From assembly GCF_000003195.3 (NCBI RefSeq), contig NC_012878.2:9049945-9113944 (forward strand): a stretch of 64,000 bases of DNA, in the 5' to 3' direction. Both the position numbers and the translations under genes were made by a program. The notes below the pieces were generated by a model, which was not told the DNA's origin, searched no databases, and saw only the letters and a list, made by a program, of their open reading frames with translations. The first letter of the stretch is position 1. Each line of letters begins with the position of its first letter. This document shows positions 45,456 to 55,556 of this stretch, piece by piece. This DNA is from Sorghum bicolor (taxonomy: Eukaryota > Streptophyta > Magnoliopsida > Poales > Poaceae).

Positions 45456-46273
45456 GCCACGGCCCACGCGCTCGCTCCGATCCGCCCGCCGCCTCGCCGT
45501 CCGGGTCCAGCTCCAGCTCCAGTCCAGCGAGCATTTACGCAGATGCAGCGGCAGCTGCTGCGCCGACACGCGTGGTACCGGTAGTAGGCAAGACAGAGAG
45601 AGCGACACCACAAGTCGCCGTGCCTGTCGCGACAGGTGTCTGCCTGCCTGTCAGACTCCTCCTGGCCTGGCTGTCAAACTGCTGGTGCTGGCCCTGGGCG
45701 TGCCTCTTTAATCATTGTATGTATGTTGACCTTTAATGACACCTTCGCTGTGTGTGCTTAATTAATTCCATTAGCCCCCGCGGCGCTTGATTAGCAATTA
45801 TAATATATAATACTCTAATAATTATAAACAGGCAGGCAGGCAGTGACCCTGCCCACACGTCACGGCGCACCGGCGCGGCGCGTAAAAACAAACAAAATCC
45901 CTTGTTCGGCCCGCGCTGTCATTCACATGGCCATGCCCCTAATTTCGTCGCCAGCGCGGCCCGCATCGGCACAGGTGGAGTTGGACTGTCTGACCAAAAA
46001 TCATGCGCTCCATCCATCCCGCGCCTCATCATTCATTTCATTACCGACACTTTTTTACTCCCAGTTCCCACGCCTTTACCGACACTTTGAGCGCCCCCCC
46101 CCCCCCCCCCCCCCCCCCCCGTCCGTCATGATTCTCAGTTTAACAATTGCCGCCCACTCAACGTGTCACTCAAGCCTATAGCCGGCACCTCAATGCTGCC
46201 TGCCTGTACTTTTTGCAACCTCAAACAGAGAGTAAATTCGAATTACAGTGTAGTACTGATACAATACTCCGTA
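45456..46273. other. intergenic, GC-rich left part, nothing recognised
   Basis: Frames at 45323-45736 run through a locally GC-rich block and the MULE border and have no motif. No gene is supported. A poly-C tract lies at 46094-46120. Confidence 0.45.
46094..46120 (+). repeat. poly-C tract (27 bp)
   Basis: Twenty-seven uninterrupted C residues. The length may be unreliable because homopolymers are hard to sequence. Confidence 0.95.
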
Positions 46274-46276
46274 TAA

Positions 46277-46756
46277 GGCCTTGTTTAGTTCCGAAAAGTG
46301 AAAAGATTTCGTTACTGTAGCACTTTCGTTTGTTTGTGACAAATATTATCTAATCATGGACTAACTAGCATCAAAAGATTCGTCTCGTGATTTACAGCTA
46401 AATTGTGTAATTAGTTTTTGTTTTCGTCTATATTTAAAGTTTCATGCATGTGCCACAAGATTCGATGTGACGGAAAATTTTGAAAACTTTTTGATTTTCA
46501 GGGTGAACTAAGGCATTGTTTACTTTCCAGAAAATTTTGCAAAATTTTTCACATTCACCGTCACATCGAAACTTTAGACGCATGCATCGAGTATTTTAAA
46601 TATAGACGAAAATAAAAACTAATTGCATAGTTTGGTCGAAATTGATGAGACGAATCTTTTGAGCCTAGTTAGTCCATGATTGAACAATATTTGTCAAATA
46701 CAAACGAAAATGCTACTGAATCCATTTCCAAAAAATTTTCGGAACTAAACAAGGCC
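46277..46756. mobile_element. two adjoining GGCCTTGTTTAG-family MITE copies
   Basis: Copy 1 starts GGCCTTGTTTAGTTCC at 46277 after TAA and runs to GGGTGAACTAA at 46511, losing its terminal ACAAGGCC. Copy 2, 46512-46756, is complete and in opposite orientation (GGCATTGTTTACTTTCC to GGAACTAAACAAGGCC), flanked by TAA on both sides (46509-46511 and 46757-46759). Confidence 0.85.
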
Positions 46757-46759
46757 TAA

Positions 46760-47102
46760 GATCGCCAATTATACATCAACGCGTTCCACTAATCAATCAA
46801 TCAATCACAGAAAAAATTGTTTCAAGCGAAGGAGAAAAAAAAAAGAAAATGCCTGGGAGAATTTACACCGACGCGACCGACGCATGCATGGACCAGTTGT
46901 TCTTGTTCCTACAATAGTACATATACTCCTGCTCCCTCCAATATATAAATGTAATGATAAATGAAATTTATCACAGTATAGTAGTATATGTAAACGATTA
47001 ATAATAACAATAAATAAAAAGCGAAAACCTTTACTGAAAAATCTTTTTTGCGCTGCAGCCAGCAGCTAGCACCTAACACAACGAGAATAATATACCACCA
47101 AC
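46760..47102 (-). other. 3' flank of the NHL gene
   Basis: AT-rich sequence with the probable 3' UTR of the minus-strand NHL gene next to 47102. No other feature recognised. Confidence 0.4.
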
Positions 47103-48002
47103 CTAGAAAGTCCACTTCCAGATCTTGACGCGGACTCTGACCTTGCACGAGTGCGCCGCCGTGCTCACCGTCGCCGCCGTCCTCGTCGTCGCCGCGTCCG
47201 CAGCCGGCGCCGGCGCCGGCGCGAGTGCTACGGTGCTGTTCTTCCCCTTCACCCTCTTCGGCGCCGGCGCCGGCGCCGGCGGGGGAGGCGTCACCTTGAT
47301 GCCCTCGCAGTGGACCTGGATGCCGATCTTCTTCGTCTTGAGCCCGCCCACCCTGACGCCGGCGCTGGTGTCCGCGTCCACCACCACTGAGAACGCGCCG
47401 GACCTCTTGATGTCGGATCCGGCACCACTAGGGTCCACGGTCACCGCGTTGGACGACACCGTCGCGGTCACCACGGTGGTGTTCCCCGCCGCGTGCGTGA
47501 ACCCGGGCACGGTGGTGGATCCCAGCGACACGGCGTTGGCGGCGGTCGCCACGGACACCGTCAGGTCGTCGTACAGGTACACCATCTTCTTGTTCGGGTT
47601 CCGGGCGGTGACCGTCAGCGTGATGGCGTCGGTGAGCAGGGGCGCCGTCGGGGAGGACGTGAGGTTGAGCGAGGCGAGGCGGACGGACGAGACGGTGAAG
47701 GACGGGCGCTGCGGGCGGTACAGGAGGTAGAAGGCGCCGCCGGCGACGGCGGCCACGAAGGCGAGGAGGATGATGGCTAGCAGCGCCCAGCAGAAGCAGC
47801 AGCAGAAGCTGCACCGGCAGGAACGACCGCGCCGGCGCTTCGCGGGAGCTTGGGGACGGTAGATGGGCCGCTGGTACATCTGCGACTTGGGCGCCGGGAA
47901 CGACGCCGCCGCGTTGCCGTTGCCGGTGCCGGCGCCGTTGGCCGCCGTCGCCGCGCCTGGTGGCGGGTTCGGCTTGGCCGCGGGGTAGACGCGGTCCGCC
48001 AT
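47103..48002 (-). CDS. NHL / LEA-2 type membrane protein (NDR1/HIN1-like)
   Basis: An intact single-exon frame of 299 aa from MADRVYPAAKP. I prefer this Met to the upstream one at 48020 because MADRV is the typical start of this class. NHL proteins are plasma-membrane anchored, with a LEA-2 domain outside, and take part in defence or stress responses. A Pro/Gly-rich cytosolic tail (1-56) leads to a basic KRRRGR and a Cys-rich stretch (62-71, possible palmitoylation), then one membrane span (about 71-94, ending YLLYRP). The LEA-2 domain follows, with the conserved NPNKK at 136-140 and several NxT/S sites. The end CKVRVRVKIWKWTF is the family's usual C-terminal strand. Odd feature: a Pro/Ala-rich insert (TPPPPAPAPAP, APAPAPAADAATT) between the domain and the tail, coded by GCCGGC repeats. 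Confidence 0.9.
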   Translation of the reverse strand: MADRVYPAAKPNPPPGAATAANGAGTGNGNAAASFPAPKSQMYQRPIYRPQAPAKRRRGRSCRCSFCCCFCWALLAIILLAFVAAVAGGAFYLLYRPQRPSFTVSSVRLASLNLTSSPTAPLLTDAITLTVTARNPNKKMVYLYDDLTVSVATAANAVSLGSTTVPGFTHAAGNTTVVTATVSSNAVTVDPSGAGSDIKRSGAFSVVVDADTSAGVRVGGLKTKKIGIQVHCEGIKVTPPPPAPAPAPKRVKGKNSTVALAPAPAPAADAATTRTAATVSTAAHSCKVRVRVKIWKWTF

Positions 48003-48480
48003 TGGTAGAGCCACGCACACGCAGACAGCAGCGGGCGCGGTGAGACGGTGGTGGAGCTGGGCTTGGACGGCGGCGGCTGCTGCTGCTGGTGCTGTGGCTC
48101 TCTGGAGGTGGTGGTGGTCCTGTGGATGGAGCTCTTGAATGGACGCGGAGAGATCTCTAATAAGGGAAGGGGAAGCGGGGGAGGCGAGGAGAGAGAGACG
48201 AAGGAGAGCGACGCGTCACCCACCTCGCGATGGATCGAGCTCACCGAATGATTTCTCGCTACACGAATTTGCTAATTGGCCCATTGGCATTAAAATCCTT
48301 GAATTAATTAATGACAAAAGGGAGAGGAAGGCTTTACTGAATCCGTGTACTATTATGGCTGCTGCTGCTACTACTACTGCATTGCATGGGTGCATTTTGC
48401 ATTCTTCGTGGTAAAGCATTTTTTTTACTGTAATCACACATTGAGCATCCTTGGTAGTGATAGAAGCACCTCTACACGAC
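48003..48480. promoter_or_regulatory. 5' region of the NHL gene
   Basis: GC-rich 5' UTR/promoter with GCTGCTGCTG at 48078-48090 and TC-rich text on the minus strand (48180-48210). No clear TATA box was seen. Frames here (for example 47777-48244) overlap the NHL start and have no motif. Confidence 0.35.
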
Positions 48481-48483
48481 TAG

Positions 48484-48973
48484 GACCTTGTTTAGTTCCC
48501 AGAAAATTTTGCAAAATTTTTTACATTCCCCATCACATCGAGGCCTTGTTTAGTTTTCAAAAAAATTTGTAAAATTTTTCAGATTTCCTGTCACATCGAA
48601 TCTTTAGACACATGCATGAAGTACTAAATATAGAAAAAAATAAAAACTAATTGCACAATTTGATCAAAATTGACGAGACAAATCTTTTAAGCCTAGTTAG
48701 TCTATGATTGGACAATATTTGTCAAATACAAACGAAAAAGCTACAGTGTCCATTTTGCAAAATATTTTGGAACTAAACAAGGCCCGAATCTTTAGACGTA
48801 TGCATGAAGTATTAAATATAGACGAAAATAAAAACTAATTGCACAGTTTTGTCGAAATTGACGAGACGAATCTTTTCAGCCTAGTTAGTCCATAATTAGA
48901 CAATATTTGTCAAATACAAACGAAAGTGCTACAGTGTCGATTTTCCAAAAAATTTTCAGAACTAAACAAGACC
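48484..48973. mobile_element. GGCCTTGTTTAG-family MITE interrupted by a second copy
   Basis: Outer copy: 48484-48541 plus 48785-48973, with ends GACCTTGTTTAG / CTAAACAAGACC (positions 48484 and 48973), flanked by TAG on both sides (48481-48483 and 48974-48976). Its sequence breaks at CATCGA and resumes CGAATCTTTAGACG after the inner copy. The inner copy is listed separately. Confidence 0.9.
48542..48784. mobile_element. nested GGCCTTGTTTAG-family MITE, complete
   Basis: GGCCTTGTTTAGTTTTC to GGAACTAAACAAGGCC, flanked by CGA on both sides (48539-48541 and 48785-48787). The CGA is present once in uninterrupted family copies, so the nested site directly proves a 3-bp target duplication. Confidence 0.95.
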
Positions 48974-49876
48974 TAGTACTAATGTGTGTAGGATTCATCC
49001 TGTGGTGTGTGAACCATTGCATTAAACTTGCATACTACATGAGAAAAACACGGCACTGTGTACTATTTGTGCAACTTTTACGTGCATCCCCATCTCATGT
49101 GTTCCTCCTTATTTGCAACTTATTAGTAGTACTAGCTAATCGCCAGAGCTAGCTAGCAGAGTGAGAGTAGTTTGAATACTCCATTGGCCATTGGCATCTT
49201 TTGACTTTGATCGTCCCGGAGCCGGCGCTGTCAGCGAGTTAATTTGGAGTAGGTGCTGTCGTTATGCTCAAGGTTACGTATCTCAACACCTGGCGGTGCT
49301 GCTGCCTGCTACATTTAAATCTAAACCGTGTTTTTCACGCAAGGACAATCGCAATCGCAAACGTAAAATCTGGGACAAGGATCACAAATACAAGTATACT
49401 GTAGTAGTATACTATTGCCGTGTCACTCGTGTCAGCAGCGGCCAGCTGCCTGCTGCCGTTCTGTCTTTCCAAGTTACGGGAACAGCTCTGGTTCAGTGTG
49501 TGGCTGGAGACGTGCAGGTTCCAACCTGTGATTGTGATTAGCATGCATTAGCTTGGAGGAGTATGTGTACTGTATGTATTAGCAGCGGCGGCAACAACAG
49601 GCAAATAATTGGCACGCACGACGGCGTCCCGCTGGCAGCGTCGTGTCGTCGTGCGGTGCGGCTCCGCCGGCGGCCATCCACCCGCATGGAAACAGGCCGA
49701 ATCCGAATCCGAATCCAACCAACCTCGCCGGGGCCCTGCCACCCCGCGCCCGCGCGCGCGGCTCACACAACTCAACAGCTATGCATGCAGTGGGCGCTCA
49801 CCCTGGCCACCCTCGTGTCGTGTCTGCCATGTCGATGCAGCAGGACAACTCAGGGATGGAATATCCACGTGATCAA
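48974..49876. other. intergenic, nothing recognised
   Basis: Mixed composition. The GC-rich block at 49590-49860 has overlapping frames on both strands without motifs. No gene is supported. Confidence 0.45.
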
Positions 49877-50104
49877 GGTATTGTTTAGTTTCCAAAAGTT
49901 TTTGAATTTAGCTATCGTAACATTTTTACTTTATTTGATAATTAGTGTCTAATTATAGATTAATTAGAATTAAAAGATTTATCATTTACATGTAAACTGT
50001 ATAATTAATTTTTATTTTTATTTACATTTAATGCTCTTTGCATATGTATAAAGATTCGATATAATGAACGAAAATTTTTTTAGACGCAAAACTTAATAAA
50101 GCCC
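49877..50104. mobile_element. GGCCTTGTTTAG-family MITE, worn
   Basis: GGTATTGTTTAGTTTCC to ACTTAATAAAGCCC, with diverged family words between. An older copy. Confidence 0.65.
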
Positions 50105-51428
50105 AAGTTTCTTCGATCTTCTTGTTGCGTCCAAAATGATTGGACAATTCAAATTCTGCAAGCCTCATAGACGCATTATTAAGCTAGTAACTTTTTTTTT
50201 TCTAGTACTGGCTATGCACAAGTGGTACTGTTGGAATATCAATGCATTACATGTTTGACTGCGCTATTTTAATTTCTATTTATTTATTTAGGTACAACTC
50301 AGACGTACACAACTTATACAATTCATACTTACACACACGACACTGAGAAGAGACTGAGAGGCCCTCCCTAAAGGTGTTAACCGTGCAAGCAACCAAGCGA
50401 GCGGCAGTGGCAGCGACCGTCGCGTGAGCGGTCTAGCGAACAGAAAGCGCCTAGGTATGGACTTCAAGTGAAAACCGAACCATGAATCGAAAAACAAAAC
50501 ATAACATAACATAACCAAAGTCGTCAGTTCATTTGTTTCCCTTGCACAGATCGGTTATAGTCGCTCCTCAAACCAAAGTCTTCTTGCACTGAATAAACTG
50601 AAACGAGATTTAAACCAATTGCCCAGCCCTATCGATTTGGTACATGAATCTATATATATAATCGCATTCTACGAATCAATTTCTAAGGACAATGATAAAT
50701 ATGTTGTTTGTAGAGACTCATCAGTAGAGATAATTGTAAAAACTATCTCTATCAAATACCATTTGACTATAAGTTTGTTCGCTTAAGCTTATCTTCCGAA
50801 TCAGTCAACTATTCAGTAGTGTTCTTTTTTCATAATAAATCAGCAAACAGTATTTTCAACCATGACTTAACATGATAGTGTCTCATGCGCATCGGCCTCT
50901 CATGTCCAAACTCTCAATGCCAAGAAACAGAAAACGCAAGAGAGTTTAGCAACGTGTAGCATGGAGCACATCCTCCAAACATACATCCGGCCTCCTATCA
51001 GTGTTCATCTGTTCGAAACTGAACGATGGGGCCAGGGTGCCTGAAGAACAGACTCTGACCACGCATGCACCGTGATAAAACAGGAAGGAATGAATGTTGC
51101 ATGTGCGGCGCATGTGAGATAATAGAGGTTGACTGACTGGTTTTGCGAGGACACAAGCATGCATGCACCATCGGCGGTGTGCTCTTCAGTTATATAACCA
51201 GTGTGACAGAATAATCAGAAATGGTAGCCAAGTGGCCAACCAGCCTAGTTTTCTTCAGCTACAACGTCCCGTATGCTTGTGTGTTACACTTGTACCGGTA
51301 GTGGGGTGGTTGTGTTAGTATTCTATGGTCTGTAGATTAAATATAAATCCATGTGAAGTCGGGTGGTTCTGACAGTAAAAGCTTTTTTCCCCACCTACTT
51401 AACAGAAGTTGGATGTGGGAGACAAAAA
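50105..51428. other. intergenic, nothing recognised
   Basis: AT-rich. Short frames at 50288-50518 and 50946-51164 have no motif. No gene, RNA or paired repeat was recognised. Confidence 0.45.
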
Positions 51429-51659
51429 CACTGTTTAGTTCCAAAAAATTTTGCAAAACAGGTACTGTAGCACTTTCGTTTGTTTGTGACAAATATTGTC
51501 CAATCATGGATTAACTAGGCTCAAAAGATTCATCTCATCAATTCCGACCAAACTATGCAATTAGTTTTTATTTTTGTCTATATTTAATACTCCATGCATG
51601 CGTCTTTTGACGGGAAATCTGAAAAATTTTGCAAAATTTTTTGAGAAGTAAACAAGGCC
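51429..51659. mobile_element. GGCCTTGTTTAG-family MITE, mosaic copy
   Basis: Left CTGTTTAGTTCCAAAAAATTT, right GAGAAGTAAACAAGGCC. The left half reads like the TGTAGCACTTTCGTTTG orientation and the inner right part switches to the TTTTGCAAAATTTTTT end type. This suggests recombination between copies. Confidence 0.7.
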
Positions 51660-52011
51660 TAGTTACCGAAAAGCTAACAGGTTATTCGTGGTAGTTACCC
51701 AAAATTAAAAAAAATGTTTCTCTAATTCGAATCTAAAGCTGGAATGCTGACAAGTTGATGGCTGATCAGCTGGCAGCAGTTAAATTTTGACTGATAAAGA
51801 AGCGCACATCCACACTATTATTCGCTGAAACGAGAAGGATACCGAATGTGCGTACATGTGCCAGCCTAGTAGTCAGTGTATGCATGCATGTTGCATGTAT
51901 ACACATTACTGGCTTCGCTCCAATTCCGTCCTTGTCCCTCCTACCTGGAACGGGACTGATCAACGAAACAGGATTTTGTTGCTTTGTGATGCATTGCACA
52001 TGTGGCGTTCA

Positions 52012-52013
<2 letters not shown>

Positions 52014-52077
<64 letters not shown>
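52014..52077. repeat. (TA)n microsatellite, 64 bp
   Basis: Thirty-two uninterrupted AT units. Frames across it on both strands encode only Ile-Tyr repeats. Confidence 0.97.
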
Positions 52078-52080
<3 letters not shown>

Positions 52081-54610
52081 CAAATCATCCCAGCTGCATG
52101 GCCGGCTGATATATCCACCTGGATTGGTATTCCTGTACTTTGTAAGTTTTTCAGCTGTTAACCTTATAATAATACCCTCTTTTGTGTTTCTACTGCTGCT
52201 TAGGAAATGAATGCATACTTCTTTGTATTGTAACGTGAACGCGAGAGTTTGGCACCGTCGGTGCAAGAGGGGTACAACACAACACATATATATATTCCTA
52301 GCAAAGTACTGTACTGCAGATTATTAGCGCATCAAAATAAAAAAAAAGTTCTCCATTGAAGCGAGGAATACCGGGGAGCATATACATGTATCCCCACATC
52401 TCCACATTTATATATACGTGCACGATTAAATTTGGGACTCCAACAAACACCTGCTTGCACCGACACATATATGAGGCTGATGACGCGCAAATGAATGAAT
52501 CGATTATGCGCACATATGTTTGTGTAATGCTCTTTAGAAAAACGGGCAACTAGTGTTGAACACACCAAACGAACACATGCATATATAAACACTCGTACCT
52601 GTCAGGGTTATTCAATTTATTTTTTACCGCTAGTAGTATCATGGGGTGGAAGTGGAATATATAATCGTTGGCAGATAAAATTATGCAGAAATGAATGAGG
52701 GGGCCGGGTGACTAATTGCAGGCAGGCAGCACATTTGTTTAGGCGGAGCTAGGTATACCTCACGTGTCTCGCAAGATAGCTAAAAACGTAGTATGGTTAT
52801 TGACTGACGACGACGACTGCGGCCACGAAGGCTAACCATCCTGGTTTGCCGGCCCCCAAAAGGGATCAGCCTGAAAATGACAGGCCACCCGAACTGCGGT
52901 GGACGTGCGGCTGGGGCCGTGCCGACCGACACGGTTGGGGTACGTACTTTGCCGGTGCACGAAGCCGCGCGTTCTCTCGGGCCGTGCGGGGTGCGTGCGA
53001 GCGTGTGCAGCAGCGCCAGCACGGGCGCGCACGGCGGACACGGAACGGAAGGGCAAGCAGAGCAGCAAGGGTCCCCCGCGCCCTGCTGCTGCTGCTGCTG
53101 CTGCTGCTGCTTCCGCGCGCAAATCCGCACGCGGGGACCCGGCCGGAACGGATTGGGTGGGGGGTCGTGGCGGCGGCCTCCTGCCGCGGGTTTTGGTGCT
53201 CCCCGCGCTGCGCCACCGACACCGACACATCTGCATCTCACGCGGCATTTTTCTCCACAACCCGGCCTGCTCGTTAACGCGGCGGCCCATGTGAACCGGT
53301 TGCTTGCCATGCCCCGGCACGTTTCATTTTGGCCTGCCGTCGCATTCTTTTTTTTTTTTAATTTCTTTTTCGGCACGCGACACTTCCATGGGCCCCGTAT
53401 TCTCTTGCATTTTTTGCCCGTTTAATCCGCACTATTGACAGAAAGGGTGGATGAAAAAAAAGGGACATGTTTGGCCTACTATACACCTCGTAACCAAATA
53501 CTGTAGGAGTCAAATCCACGTATGCGTACATGAGTAGTACATGCGTGGTTCATCTCTATTCGCTAGACCGAAAAACTATAACAATTATTACTAAATGATA
53601 GATAGATTCAGCTAATAAATTTAAATAAATAAGGAATATCGGCCGATCTCAATTCCCTGTGAAATCCTGGCAAACTGCATACAGTTCTGAACGTGCTAAC
53701 GAAACCACTGACGATTGGGTACCGTACCGGTGAGCCAACACCTGGCTTTCTGACTCGTGGGGCCTAGTCCTGTGTCACTCTCGTGGTGCGATGACGATCA
53801 TCCAGGTGCCCGCCAGTTGATTGATGTTGATATTAATGTTGATTTATTACGAGAGAGAAAAAAAAATATTGTTTTATGTCTAAAAAGTAATGTTTGATAA
53901 ATTTAATTGAACCACAACGGTTGCTCATGCACACGCATCTTTGCACTTGCATTGCATCTTGCTCGGGAATAGATGAAAAACCAATAGTGAAAACTCCTAT
54001 ACAGGCCACTTCAGCATCCGGGAAATTCATAGCTAAATCAGCACATCGTCGTTTTTCCACGGGGTCTATACCGAACTTGAAACATACAGGAAGACTTGGG
54101 CCCCCAGGTCGTTGCAGACTTTTTTTTTTTACTTGGTTATTATCGTGGCACGTACAAGACTTGATCATCTAGAGAGATGCCCACTTTGTGATTAGGAAGA
54201 TGAGAGAATCTGATTTGCACACTACATGTATGTATCTCAAGAGAGGTTTGGCACTCCAGCTTGCCCTTGGTTGGTCTTTCAGCACTCAGCAGCAAACCCT
54301 ACTACAACTGGACAACTCCAAATCTATGAGCCGAGTTGATAGACACAATCAGTCCATCACAATTCACAAAGGCTTCCATTCTCTAGTTGTTTTGGTGCCT
54401 TTGGGGCCGATGGTTAGCAGATTCAGGTGAGGAACTGCTGTGGATGGAAATTTCCAGTTTTTGTTCAGGCGCAACAGAAAACTAGATGGAGTAAAAGAAC
54501 GAAATTCAATGGATGAGGGAGCAGTAAACTTGCACGGATTAGCAACTGGTTACTTGCTTAGACAGAGGGTTCGGATACACACGGTTAGTCGGTTACGTCT
54601 CCCTCCCTAC
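52078..54610. other. intergenic, with a GC-rich block at 52780-53330
   Basis: Several long frames overlap on both strands at 52780-53425, but all run through GC-rich low-complexity DNA and a (CTG)n repeat (53083-53110), and none shows a motif. It could be a CpG-rich promoter or exon of an unknown transcript; I cannot support a gene. The rest is AT-rich with no feature. Confidence 0.4.
53083..53110 (+). repeat. (CTG)n microsatellite
   Basis: Nine uninterrupted CTG units in a GC-rich block. It reads as polyalanine, polyglutamine or polycysteine in different frames. Confidence 0.95.
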
Positions 54611-54843
54611 GAGCAACTCCAAAAGCCTAGCTAAAATTAGTAGGCAAATTTTATTGTTTAGTCATTTTATAAAGTAGAAAACTCTTATGTCAGTGGTTGA
54701 TTATATATGGCCAGCGAAAATCAAGGAATAATCAACTTTCTATTTTATAAAACTAGATAGTACATGTGTTGGAGTCTACATTTTGTTATGTAAATTCTAA
54801 AATAGCCTCTACAACAACAATAGCTAAGCTGTTGGAGTTGCTC
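54611..54843. mobile_element. GAGCAACTCC-family MITE (233 bp)
   Basis: Left GAGCAACTCCAAAAGCCTAGC and right AGCTAAGCTGTTGGAGTTGCTC are inverted. CTAC flanks both sides. Same ends as the element at 30975-31340 but a shorter interior. Confidence 0.75.
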
Positions 54844-55556
54844 CTACGAAGAAAATTTACTCAACCTACTTACATTCTTTTAGTAACAGAAAAGATGGCA
54901 ACAGATACAACAAGGCAAACAGTTCCCTCTTTAATTAAGGAACGAATAATTATTTATGATCATTACAGATTTGCAGTGCATGACCATGACAAGAAATCGT
55001 TATTTCAATTAGCAGTACGTCCGCGGACACAAGGGCGGCGAGTGAGTGAAGAGCCCGATCATAGCAAGTTCCTAACACACTTGGCCATGGAATGGAACAC
55101 ACTTGGACCTTTCTCTGTTTGTTGTCTCCAAACGGCATAAGTGCAAAAACGAACGCGTGCACATATGAGTCTCAGAAAACAAATCGTAAGATATCCATGA
55201 TCTGATCAGCGAAGAATATAATGAGACCGCATAGGTCACTCTGTGTACAACATATATACATACAACAACACATCATCCAGCCAAGATATCACTGTGGCCC
55301 ATTGGTCCCATCAGGTACATCACTTCATCTGAACCTCATGTTGGTCGCTTGCTGTTTACGTTGGTCAACAAGGTTACGGTATAGACTCAATACTATGCGT
55401 CATGTGATGGCATCGATTCTCCACGAACTCTACTGTGCCGCTGTTGGAACAAGGCCAGCGAACCATACAGCAGTATGAAAATGAGTTGACAAATCCAGTG
55501 CACCAATTGGAGCACCACCGTCATAACCCTTTGAAGGGCAAAAATTGTTTTGGTTT
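54844..55556. other. intergenic and 3' UTR of the galactosyltransferase
   Basis: Frames at 54766-55478 have no motif. The part next to 55556 should be the 3' UTR of the minus-strand gene. Confidence 0.4.

Noticed and set aside
47125..47780. Plus-strand frames of 79-201 aa
   Set aside because: Antisense shadows of the NHL gene.
52009..52287. Open frames with Ile-Tyr repeats
   Set aside because: Product of the second (TA)n microsatellite.
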